Below are positions 36,830 through 48,085 of a DNA stretch of 64,000 nucleotides, piece by piece. Numbering within the stretch: position 1 is the stretch's first letter; each line of letters opens with the position of its first letter. Made by a program: the position numbers and the translations under genes. The stretch is taken from NCBI GenBank assembly GCA_003864495.1, contig ML133473.1:893540-957539 (forward strand), read 5' to 3'. The notes below the pieces were generated by a model, which was given only the letters and a program-made list of their open reading frames with translations, did not search any database and was not told the origin of the DNA. The stretch is from Nemopilema nomurai (taxonomy: Eukaryota; Cnidaria; Scyphozoa; Rhizostomeae; Rhizostomatidae).

Positions 36830-39800
36830 ATGGAGGAAATCACAAAATGTCAAGGTATTGCTTGTTCATTCAAAAGCATTTCGCTTCATGAAATCTCTCA
36901 TAATGCAACTCACTGAGATGGTTGGGCCTCGTCTCACCGAACACGTTCGGCATATGGTTGATGATAAATCTTCTTGATAAACTATCATTGGAATAACGTG
37001 TATGACAATAAAGTGCCAATGACACAAGCATTTTCCCATGCCAGTTCTGCACAATGGAGTATGGAGAGGATATTCCTAAATGTTGATTTCTTATTCTCCT
37101 CCATTAATCTGTAAAATTCCTATGCCCTCGTCGATCGCTCGAACAAACGGAATGCTATCTATGACGTAAAAAAGGTTGTTCTTGAGGAAGCTGATTTCAG
37201 CAGGTCTGCGGAGATCCATTGTCACATATCATCACATATCATTAAGCTCCATTGTCAGGTATCATTATATTCAATTGTCTCATATCATCAATAAGGCATG
37301 CTTCCTACGACAATAGGGACGGCATCACCTTTTCTGTTTACGTTTGAGATGCAGCATTGGCACTGCAAAAATCAAGACTGTTTTCAGATTTGAAGACATT
37401 TCTCTGCAGTTTAACACCTATAAATTAAGTGCTTGCCCATTGTGACTGGCCTAAACATACGCGCTCCTTTAGGTTTAGGCTTTGACTGTCAAATAGCCAC
37501 GATGTGCATTGGGAGTAACTGACAGTAGACGCGATAGAATAAATACGACGACGATTCAACCGAAACATTTTCAGATATTTGGCTTCTAAGGTTTACAAGG
37601 CCAAGGTAGGTCTTCTCATTAGAGATCTCGGCTAAGTCAAAGCAGCACCTTATCGTTGTCATCAGAACCCATAGCCATCGGCTATTTTCGATTTAACATT
37701 CGATGTGTTCGTATCGTAAGCACGATGTGTGCGTATTGTAAACATGAGATTTTTACGAAAACAATAGGATTTCCAGGGATTATTGATAAAACAATAGGAT
37801 TTTCACAAAAGGCGTTCGAGATTTTTTTGGAGTGATTTGCCACTCGGTTGGTGCCGTTTGATTCTATGAAGATAGCGCTACAGTTGTAATACATTATGAT
37901 AAGCAACCACACCTACAGGCGTTTTAGTCGAGTGGGCAAGTTTCCACAGATGATATTGTATACGGAAGTCTTTACATGAGAACGCGATTTGTCTCAAATT
38001 TTTTTGTATTTTTGGCGCCAAAAAGTAAAAATCAGCTCAAATCAAACGTCAATGGCGTATAACAATATGACCCCTATTTTTATCATTTTAATCATCAAAT
38101 TTTTCCTGACTTGTTGTTTGGAATGACGGTATGTGTGACGGAATGCCCTTGTTTTTTGTATAGACATTTTGAATGAAGAAGACTTCAAAAACAGTCTGCT
38201 GTAAGATGATGCGTCTATGCTGTTGGCAAAATTTTTCTTTAACCTTTAACCTTTCTTAACTCCTCAGATTTTCGCCTAAATGTGACCCTGCTCTGATACT
38301 ATAGACTATTAAACCAAACTAGATTCGATCTAAAACATTTTAAAAATGTTACTGTTGCAGTTCAAAGAAAGAGTATTGAAAAGGTTAAGGCAACAGGATT
38401 TCTTACGAAAGATCATAGACAGTGCGGAAAAATACTTTGCGATGGAGCTGCGATGGCTCCTCTGTGCAATCGGTAAAAGAGAGGGGCAGTGCGGATAAAT
38501 GGCTTGGCCTCGAGTGCTGGCTTGAAAGCATGACCCGATAGCTCAGTTGGTAGAGCACTTGACGTACAAAGTTCTAATTCGAGTCCCGCTCGGGTCGGTT
38601 ATTTTTCCGCCCTCTCTATGATCCTTAGAAAGAATATTCAAAGAATATCAACCATATTCTGTAAAACTATAATTTACACACAGGATAAAATGACGGAATA
38701 ATGCGCTTTAAAAATTAAGCTGAAATTCAAAGCCTTTGCGTTTTAACATGATTCTCTAATGGTTGCCGCTGTTCTTATACTCATAATCGCTCTTTTCTTT
38801 AAGGGAGAACCCTCACCGTTCTTGGTTCAGTGAAGTTGATGATTGGTGGAACAATGCTGGTTATGGTGGTGCTTCATATGGCTCCACGTTTCTCAACCCC
38901 ATACATTGTTTCTATAGTGTACTGTATAATGGTGAGTTAGGAGTCTTCTAACATCATGCGAGCATCAAAACTATTAAAAAGGAATGTTTGAATACTTTTC
39001 TGTGGGCTTTGATTAGCCAGTATAGATAAAAAAGGATTATTCTGTTGGAGTTATAATTAATCTGTTATAATTGCCTTCCATCATGACAGAACGCACAATA
39101 AACCGTGCCATGCCACATCCATGTTTATAAAAATGCACATTGATTATCACTCTTTATCAGTCAATAGGGGTATGCAACACATTGAACTAGATTCTGATAC
39201 TCATCATCATTATTACCCAAACCATTGCTCTTTCTTATGACTCAACTCATTAGTGGATGATATTGAAGCATGAATATCATTGAGCTAGTATTATTACCGT
39301 TATCACCCAAACCATTGCTCCTTCTTATGACTCAACTCATTAGTGGATGATATTGAAGCATGAATATCATTGAGCTAGTACTCATCATCATTACCCAAAC
39401 CATTGCTCTTTCTTATGACTCAACTCATTAGTGGATGATATTGAAGCATGAATATCATTGAGCTAGTATTATCACCGTTATCACCCAAACCATTGCTCTT
39501 TCTTATGACTCAACTCATTAGTGGATGATATTGAAGCATGAATATCATTGAGCTAGTATTATTACCGTTATTACCAAAACCATTGCTCCTTCTTATGACT
39601 CAACTCATTATTGGATGATATTGAAGCATGAATATCATTGAGCTAGTACTCATCATCATTATTACCCAAACCATTGCTCTTTCTTATGACTCAACTCATT
39701 AGTGGATGATATTGAAGCATGAATATCATTGAGCTAGTATTATTACCGTTATTACCAAAACCATTGCTCCTTCTTATGACTCAACTCATTAGTGGATGAT

Positions 39801-42800
39801 ATTGAAGCTAGCGTTGAGCTAGTACTCATCATCATTGTTATCCAAACCATTGCTCTCTCTTGTTACAGATCATCGTTCTTGGCGCGGGAGGAATAGTAGC
39901 TGGCACAATCAAGACGAAAAAAAGAGTATGTCTAAAATGTTTTTCATTCTTCATGCCCAGGCTGTGATTGCGGGCAGGGATGTAGTGCACCCCACCCCCA
40001 TTTCTTGAAAAATTGAAAAAAACGGTAGGTTCAGCCCCTCTTATTGTTAGCGCTTAGAAAGGGACAAAAAGCATGAATGTTGTGACCTTTGACCTTTCAA
40101 CTGTGACCTTTTAGCTTTGACCTTTTCGAGGTGGTCCAGCTTTCTCTCGGTGTTTTTCCTTCCTACTATCCCGCTAATTGCCCACTTTGTTCTATTATAA
40201 ATGAACTAGACATACAATCGTTCGTTATTATTTGTATCTGCCTGGCCCACATTTGAAGAGCAGAAGCAGTAGAGCAAATAGTTTGGTGGTAAGTTATGAA
40301 ATACATAGTCTTAAGAGACCCACATACACCAACAAAAGTTACATACACCAACAAAAATTATTTCATTGAATCCACAAAAGGCAGTACACTTCAGTATAAC
40401 TTGTTTTTACTAGCAATGGCGCCAGCATGGGGGTTAGATGGGGTGGTTGCTCCCCCCCCCCCCCCCCCCCCCCCCTAGTGTTGAAAAAGATGGTCTTCTT
40501 AATTCTTTCAAATTCGATTAGGCAAATGAAGAGGGTAGTTGACCTCAGAAATGAACCATAGATATTAAAAACTTGTGGCAATGTGGCAATTCTTCTATGC
40601 ACGGCCTTTCTTATCAGGGGGTTGCTATTCAGGGTTTCTCAATCAACGTATCACTGGTTTTTTAGCGAGAATAAGAGGACAATCTGCTTCCTTTCTTGTA
40701 GACAGAACAATTTTAATATCTCCTTTGTGTTATTGCTCTATATCTACTGCTAACAACTGTTTTTAACTTTTCCAGATTACAGACTACGGACTAAGTAGCA
40801 TACTTTTATTTGTCATCACCCTTGGAGGCATTATTTTCCTTGGTGTCGTCAACTCAAATACTCGTAAATATGCTGGACAAATATGTCAGATAACAGGTAC
40901 GTGTACGAAAAATGCCCATTTTACTTTTTGAATCTGATGGTTCTCACGCTTCGGGCGAGTACGAGTAGGTTGAGAGTTAAGTCTTTGTTTTGCGGATTCA
41001 TGTTCTTAATAGAAAGACATTTAAGCCCACAATCTCTTATTTTCAACATCCATATACTAATGCCAAGAACAATTTGCAGTTTCCTTCTTTCTCTTCTTTA
41101 CAAATAGTTCACTTCTTGTTAATATCAAAAGCGAAGGTATTAACATATCCTTACAATTTTCTCTTCATTAATTTGCACCAACAAGTTTTCTAATTAAGGT
41201 GTATAAGCAAGGTGCCTAATAAGCGGGGACCCCGCACAATAATAATAATAATAATAATAGCAATAATAATAATAATAAAAAGATAGAAAAAATAGCTAGA
41301 TTTGAGGGAGTAGATCTCCCAGATGGCGCAGTAATGAAAAAAATTAGAACAGGAAGGTTACACATATTTAGGAAAACTTGAGCTGGATAAGATCAAAGAA
41401 AATGAGATGAAAGTGAAAAGTTTAAAGGATTACAAGAGACAGCTGAGGTTGATTCTTAAATCAAAGTTGAGTTCATTTGTAACTGAAAATAGCTTGCACT
41501 AAGCAAAGCAGTTTTTCCCCATTCATTACTGGTTACCATGGCAACTTCACGTTATTTTTAGAATCTGCTTCCTTTTTGTAACAAGGGCAAAACGTTACCC
41601 TAGGCCCCCAAATTTCAACAGTGTAGCACTACAAACAAAGATTTTAGAAATTGAACCAGTAGCCTACCTTGATTCAAAGTTGAATGGTATAAACAGAATT
41701 ACAGCCATGAACATATGGGCAGTAGCTATCTTCAGATATAAAAATGGAATCCTGAAATGGAAAAGGATGTGAACTGAAAAGCTTAGACAGACCAACAAGA
41801 AAGACAATGACAATGTATGGTGCTTTTCATCCAAAGAGTGTTGTGGACAGATTGTAATTGAAGAAGCATGAAGGAGGCAGCGGTTTTAATAAGCATACAA
41901 CATTGTGTCAGAGGAGAGGAAAATTGCTTGGTATTGTACGTAATGAATTCTGCGGAAAAACTAATGCAGGGCATTCGTATATCAGGGAGGATTGAGACAG
42001 AAGGTACTATTAGCAAAAGTGAGTTCAAACGACAGAATGCAAAAGGGCTTAAACAAAAATTGACGGAAAAAGGGTGTATGGAGATTTCATAAGGGAAATG
42101 CCGGAGATAGTAGACAAAGACAAAACCTGGAACTGGTTAGTCAGAAGTGATTTAAAGGTTGAGACAGTTGCGTTGTTATGTGCTGCACAGGCGATCAGAA
42201 CAAACTATGAGAAACAACATATAGATAAGAGTATTGACGATCCCCTCTATAGAATGTGTGGAAAGATTGGAGAAAGTGTGCAACACATAATAAGTGGATG
42301 CGAGGAATTAACTCAGAAAGATACAAGAGGCGCCGTGATAATGTAGCAAAGAAAATTCATTGGGAACTGTGTAGGAAAAATGGATAAGAACATCTGTCAA
42401 ATGATATGAACAAAACCCAGAACGAGTGGTAGAGAATGAAGGCGTAAAACTGTTATGGGACATGAATACACAATGTGACAATATGATAGAAGCAAGGAGA
42501 CCAGACATGTTATAACTGATAAGAAGGGGAAAAGCTGTATAATCGTTGACATTGCAGTGTTCGCTGATGGAAGAATGAAAAGGAGAGGGAAAAGGTGGAG
42601 AAATACCAAACGTGCGGAGGGAAGGCTGTGGCAACTGAGGAAGGTGCATGTCGTTCCTGTGGTTGTTGGTGCCCTTGGATAGGTGACAAAAAGAATTCGA
42701 TAGGTGGATGGAAAAATTGGGAGTGCCAGTTGATGTTAGAGCTATACAAAATATTGCCTTGTTAGAAACTGCAAGGATCCTAAGGATGGTGTTAGAGATG

Positions 42801-43882
42801 TAAAAGAGAGACTTTCTGTTAGCCAGTGGTCATTTGTTTTGACTCGCCTAAGAGTAGAAATGACGGCCATAACAGCAGCCAGAGCATAAGCTGAAACAAT
42901 GATATAATACCAATAATAATGTCTTATTTAAAGTTGGTGTTGAAACCAAATAATAGCTCATATTTTAAATAAAGAAAGCCAATAAAAACCAACTATTTAG
43001 CCTAAATAATATCTAAAATAAAAAGCAGAGTTTATATTTGCACCCTTTACCAGTCCATGCTTTATTTTTTGTAAAGGAAGCAACCGCTTACCAATCTTTT
43101 TTCCTAAACCCCTCACACGCTCGTTACGGCCCGCCACCCGATTTTGATTTGTAATATTATTTCCAATCTCTCCTGCTCTTACTAAGATTCCCCCTAATTT
43201 TTTAATTCCTCACCGAGCTCGACTAAAGACCAACAAAAACTCCACATACTTTCACGAATAGATTTATGTGTGCGTGTACATTTTCTAGTTTGGTGTTCTC
43301 CCACACTTCCATTCCATTATTTTACTAGATTTCCCTAGAAAGCCCCCTTTATTAGTTTTTCTCAAATTTCCGACAACCACGCTTATTCCAAACTATCCCC
43401 CACCCCCGTTCTTTGGTACCTAAGAGTATGACTTTTGGCAATATTTGGCAAGCAACTTGTGGTGAAACTAGCTTATTGACACCTTCCATAGAAATATTTC
43501 CATAGATTGTGTTGACATTCAATGAAGAACAATCGCTATTATAGTTCAAACTTATTAGCGCGTACTTGTTGTTTTTTATTACTAGTGGATATGCGTTGAT
43601 TAGAGCCTAGTTTAGGTTTAAACTACGTCTCTTTACTTTTTCTCTACCTCATGACACAACTGATGGCTATATTTGGCTGTTCTCTTATCTTCATCAGATG
43701 GGTGCATGGAAAAGTTTCAGAAATTAGTTTTCGCAACAATTATCACCAACTGCGGCGTGGCTTTGCTTATTCTGGCGTCAGGGATCTTTGCGATTTACTT
43801 GGCATGGTGTCGCCGTAACGAGGCGAGTATAACCCCAACTAACTTTTTAAACAGTAATGCTTCAAACATTGGTATCATATAG
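36830..43882 (+). CDS. MS4A-like four-transmembrane protein 2 (171 aa, five exons)
   Basis: Exons: 36830-36854, 38804-38931, 39869-39925, 40776-40896, 43698-43882. A close paralogue of the gene at 31033: same exon phases, the same 57-nt third exon, and nearly identical TM3, TM4 and tail. The first exon reads MEEITKCQ. TM1 is LTVLGSVKLMIGGTMLVMV; the TM2 end is IIVLGAGGIVAGTIKTKKR; TM3 is YGLSSILLFVITLGGIIFL; TM4 is IITNCGVALLILASGIFAI. The TM3-TM4 loop is three residues longer (KYAGQICQIT). Divergence is greatest in exon 2 and in the start of exon 5 (DGCMEKFQKL versus AGCVSKKIAV). The frame is intact although introns 1, 2 and 4 hold a tRNA-like element, a 91-bp repeat and a LINE remnant. Function inferred as for gene 1. 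Confidence 0.85.
38411..38623. mobile_element. Small inverted-repeat element containing a tRNA-like sequence
   Basis: GATCATAGACAGTGCGGAAA at 38411 is the imperfect complement of 38600-38623 (TATTTTTCCGCCCTCTCTATG plus ATC). The 213-bp interval encloses the tRNA-like sequence and a second partial copy of the AGTGCGGAAAAAT block at about 38487. It may be a MITE that captured a tRNA, or a SINE-like unit. Confidence 0.55.
38532..38597 (+). pseudogene. tRNA-like pseudogene
   Basis: A perfect 7-bp acceptor stem (GACCCGA with TCGGGTC), an intact D arm with box A (TAGCTCAGTTGGTAGAGC) and a box B-like AATTCGAGTCC. The length is only 66 nt: about 7 nt are missing between the D arm and T loop, and neither an anticodon stem nor a T stem pairs properly. 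No anticodon can be called. Not a functional tRNA, but the internal promoter boxes could still recruit Pol III. Confidence 0.6.
39200..39845. repeat. 91-bp intronic tandem repeat, about seven copies
   Basis: Same unit as 32608-32965, in the homologous intron 2 of MS4A-like gene 2. The last copy is altered near AAGCTAGCGTTGAG. Confidence 0.92.
40452..40475. repeat. Poly-C tract, 24 C
   Basis: A 24-base C homopolymer in intron 3 of MS4A-like gene 2. Such tracts are error-prone in sequencing, so the length is unreliable. Confidence 0.9.
41237..41279. repeat. AAT microsatellite at the LINE boundary
   Basis: Imperfect (AAT)n, interrupted by one GC. It sits directly at the 5' edge of the LINE remnant. 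Confidence 0.9.
41280..42860 (+). mobile_element. Decayed 5'-truncated LINE-type retrotransposon (RT C-terminal part)
   Basis: Scattered over all three plus frames are the C-terminal signatures of a reverse transcriptase found in cnidarian LINEs: EGYTYLGKLELDKIKENEMK at about 41353, NIWAVAIFRY at about 41708, KTWNWLVRSDLK near 42123, MCGKIGESVQHIISGCEEL (a Cys/His knuckle) near 42256, KIHWELCRKNG near 42352, LLWDMNTQCDNMIEARRPDM near 42450 and VVPVVVGALG near 42649. Many frameshifts and stops, plus an unrelated insertion of about 200 bp (about 41480-41680), show it is dead. The catalytic N-terminal part is absent. It lies in sense orientation in intron 4 of MS4A-like gene 2. Confidence 0.8.
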
Positions 43883-44733
43883 CGACGGAAGATATAAGTA
43901 GTGATTTTAGTAAAAATCAAACATTTTGAATTTAGGAATGGCCAAGCAAAGAAGATTGAATTATACACTCTCTTCTACACCAGAGAATGTTTAATTTAGC
44001 TTATAAAAGTAATTATAATTGTAACTATAATGCCACTAAGCAAATTCAATTTTGATTCTACAGTATGTCCAGAGGAGCAACTTTGGTGGTCAGGAATTGC
44101 CTTTGGTCTAACATGAGGTGCAAGAACAAATCGAGACAGCATAAGTGCAATGGAATTTACACGTCCGAGACACGAATTTGCTTTCAAATTAGCTGACTGG
44201 ATTGGATACTAGTACCAGTTGCAGTTGAATATAGTTTTAAGTCATATTTACCGAGAAATACTTACCTCGTACTGTGCAGAGATTAATGATTAATGAGACA
44301 AAAATAAGTGATTGAAAAAATAAATATATTGCCGTATGATTTTTGAATTAATCTTCTTGTGTATATCAAAACATATTAGAAACGTGAGTAATATCCAGTG
44401 CAGGTTAAGCTAAACAGACTGTTGTGTATTATGTTTGCCTGGATCAGACTTTTGGATTCCATATCAATATGTTAGTTTTAATTATGTACAGACTCACAAC
44501 TAGAAAATCCAGTCACATAGACAATTTGATCATCAGGATTTTAAATCAATGCCATAGCTTCGAAAGTTAAATTTAAAATTGGCCTATCAAATTCACCCAC
44601 TTTCTCAATAGTTTCAGCACAATTTTTCAATGGGTTAGAAGTCTTATTCCTTACCCGAACCCATAACTTTTCAGATCTATGATAGTTGATTAAAAATGTA
44701 TTGCTGTTGTTTTATTTTTCTATTTCCTTGCAG

Positions 44734-44786
44734 CTCCCTCGACGGGGTTGGTGGTCACTTTAACCGTTGCTGTAACCATAATCTAA
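44734..44786 (+). CDS. Possible alternative last exon, MS4A-like gene 2
   Basis: After TATTTCCTTGCAG, 53 nt encode APSTGLVVTLTVAVTII and TAA in the phase supplied by exon 4. Homologous to 35048-35100 with the frame and stop position kept. AATAAA follows at about 44831. Confidence 0.4.
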
Positions 44787-44911
44787 GCTTCTTTTTATAT
44801 GTACAACAATTATTTGTAGTTTAGTTACGAGAAAATAAATCATTTGTGGATGATGAGTATTTAGTAATGCCGTCAATTAGTCGAATTGGAGACCTTAATA
44901 AAGTACTAGAC

Positions 44912-45141
44912 CCAGTGAACTCCACTGCGCGGGCTTTGCCCCTCATGACTGAATGCAAAAGCCCTACCACTACCCCAAAAATCAAGTAGATTAGGCTTTA
45001 AAGACAAGAGCCTCGATTCGAAGCCAAGAGTGACGTCATGTACGAGTTTCTACTGTCCAATCTGCTTAATTTTTGGGGGGGTAGTGTTAGGGCTTTTGCA
45101 TTTGTCATGAGGGGCAAAGCTCGCGCAGTGGGCTTTACTGG
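44912..45141. mobile_element. MITE-like element with 75-bp inverted repeats, 230 bp
   Basis: The left arm CCAGTGAACTCCACTGCGCG... pairs with the right arm ending ...CGCGCAGTGGGCTTTACTGG over about 75 bp, including TTTGCCCCTCATGAC and GCAAAAGCCCTA. Only about 80 bp of unique sequence lies between. No coding capacity. Confidence 0.85.
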
Positions 45142-48085
45142 CGCTAGTCTTCTGTTTTACCGTTCTCGTCCAATAGAGTTTTACATTACTTTGAACTTCT
45201 TATGACTTCAAGATTTATCCATCTTAACGCACAATGACCTGCTTTAGGTATGTTCTGTTTTAAGCGATCCTCGTTGCTTTTAGTAATATAATTCCAATGT
45301 TTGAGTCTGTTATTGTTCTATACGTTTGTCACCCTTGCCAAGCACATTTTAAGTTGTCCCTTGTATAAACTTGGTCATATATTCTGGGGGTGCTCATTTG
45401 TAATAATGGAGGAGTTTTTAAGAAAAAACATGGTTGAACTTTGCTGCAGTGCAAACAGTTGTAATTATTGCAAAAAAAACTGTCAAATTGTAATTGGAAA
45501 TGCAGCAAACCCTTGCTATTTTTATATTTCGGTCATAAAACTTTGAGGCCCTGTCACACCGCGTTTTGGCTTGACCGCACAATTCGTATTGCTCGTCTAC
45601 ATTCAGCCTGTGACGACATCGCTTTGACAGTTAAAACTATTTTAGGCCAAAGTTCTCGACTTTTAACAAATATTCGACTTAAACTTGGGTTGCTCTTCTT
45701 CGTACACAAGTATCCTACAAGTGCGTCAAAAAAATATCATAAAGCTGCACTTATACGGTCAGACTTTGTCGAATTCGATAATGTCGAATCAAGTTTTTCT
45801 TCAGATTTGTCGAATCGAAAGCCCCTTTTACATGATCAGATTTTGTCGAATCATGCCAAGATTTTGTCGAATTGATAACAGTCAAACACCTCAATTTTGT
45901 TTTTAAAATGGAGGAAGAGGCTGCCTCGCACTTGTACTAAAAGGACGAAGAAATAGGAGAAGAAAACGTTCAAAATGGACAAAAGGATGGCTGACACAGC
46001 GTCCTGAACGAGTTGCGCTTCACCAAAGGACTACACGAACTCGAGAACATTCCACAAGCTCTCTTCTTTTTCATATTCAGCAATAAACAATTCTGTTTCT
46101 TCGTTTTTTTTTTTAACTTAGGCCGCACTGATTCCATTTTTTCCTTAAAAATGACTATAAACAAACCGAAACAATGCGGAACATGGCAATTCGGGTGACG
46201 TAGCAGCGTGGGTGAGAAAATTTTCATTCATTCACCTTTCGATTTGTCGAATGGAATAGAACACAATTCGACGCCTTAAAGTATTATTATGGAATAAAAG
46301 ACTACGATAGTTTATAAGACCACATGATGGATGCTGCATTTTTGTTATTTCCTGCAAAGTTGTTTTTATTGTAAAAGAAGCAAAAAACTGGTACTTGGAA
46401 ATGCAGCAAGCCCTTCGTGAGCTTTGTCGATTTCTTTGTCAGAGTTCAACAACGCATGCTACACTGTTTTCGCTTCCCTTTGATAACCTAGTAAAGTGAG
46501 CCCCCAAACTTCCGCAGCGTGGACTTCACCCCTTTCTAGAAAAAAGTTGCCCCGTAAAATTACCCTCAAAGCAAGAGCTCAAGACAAGAGCCACTCATCG
46601 AGGGAAGAGACATGATATGACGCCATGAACATGCACATCACCGTCAATACTTAGGGTCTGATCTCTTGAAAACATGCTTGTCTCTTGCCAACTCATCAGA
46701 AAGCAAAATGTCTTAAAGAAATGCCTAGCTTTGGAAGCCTTGCTAAACAGGAAATATTTCGCCCTCAATGCTAAAAAGGGGTACAACGGCGACTCCTCGA
46801 GAATTCTGAAACCGCGGCTAGAAAGTCTCAGGAAACTGATCAAACATTTTAAAATGCCGAGAGAGCGAAAAATGATGTTTACATGAACGAACCAGCCAGT
46901 TTGCTTCCTCATTACAAAACCTGCAGAATTGCATGTTTCCCTTTTTCCCGTAATTACGACAATCAGCGTGCGTGCATTTATGATCGGCATGGCTTAACGA
47001 GCATAGCGGAATTTCGTTGAAACCTTCCCATAATAGATGATTTAAACGAGGTGGCTTTATATGTAATCAACGATAATATTTAGCGCCAGTTAGAAAGGAA
47101 TTTTCCCACCAAAAAAGTGCTGATAGCCGGGGGGTAAAACGAGTTAAATCATTAATTAATTACATATTCTTTTAAATTTTACAACAGAACATATAATATA
47201 ACTAAAAACTGTAACTTTAAGTTTTTAATTTTCAATGTTGCTTTCCACCAAAGCATTCGTCTTGATTATATCAGAAAGTCCAACGATTCCCGTACTAGCA
47301 GCAGCTTCTCAAAATGCATCCACCAAAACAGTTTAAGTTGCCTGTTAGCTAGGTAAAAATTTTGCTTGTCGTCAAAAACTTAGGCCAGTATGTCACAGAG
47401 ACCAACTACCATCTCGAGTGGACTTCGTAATAATTAAGAGGCTTTCTAATTTGCATAATCACGCCACGATGGAGATCCCCTTCCCTCGCATTGGTGCCTT
47501 GGATTTGGGCACTCCCTCAATTTCCGCATTAGAGGGCTGCATTTTTGACGGACCATAAGGGTCATTAACATAAACGAAAAATGATCCGTACTAGGTACAA
47601 CACATTTGTAAAATTGATCGTACAGGCAAGATTTCTAGACTTATTACTTAAAATTTGGTCTTGTGGGAAACTGTATAGAATGGGCCTAAGATTTTAGGAA
47701 TACTACGTTGAGTTAACTCAAAAGCACCGGTAGTTTTTTAGCAAATTTAATAAACATTGTATATTTGAATCTTTCGTTGATTTTATTGAATGTACATTTT
47801 CGTGGCGGCCCAAAATTCCAGTAGTGGTTTCCCTCCACAGCTAGAGGTGTTTTCGAGACAAGTGTAAACAGACCATGCAAAATTCGCGGGATCTGATTGG
47901 CTATCAAATTTGGTAAACAAAGCACCTGATTGGACGAAACGAAATTCTGCTATGCTGGCTTAACATAAATCACGGAAACAGAAAAGAAAGACCTATTGAG
48001 TTTACCAGTTCGCGTAAGAATTGAGAGTGAAATTCACAGTTTTTATCAAGACAACTTTAGAAGTGGAATAATTTTCACTACGCAA
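45142..48085. other. Intergenic stretch with no recognised gene
   Basis: ORFs of 61-135 codons overlap on both strands (45301-46227, 46595-46990) with no recognisable domain. Several TTTGTCGAAT motifs cluster at 45765-45880 and again near 46240. The 100 bp before 48086 resemble the flank upstream of MS4A-like gene 2, so they are probably promoter and 5' UTR. Confidence 0.5.

Noticed and set aside
38532..38597. Functional tRNA gene
   Set aside because: About 7 nt are missing, the anticodon and T stems do not pair, and no anticodon can be assigned.
42308..42749. Minus-strand ORFs of 70-113 codons
   Set aside because: They are antisense to the LINE remnant, whose plus-strand frames show recognisable RT C-terminal motifs.
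46595..46990. 131-codon minus-strand ORF and its 70-codon plus-strand partner
   Set aside because: They overlap antisense with no domain or splice-linked exons. Chance ORFs are the simpler reading.
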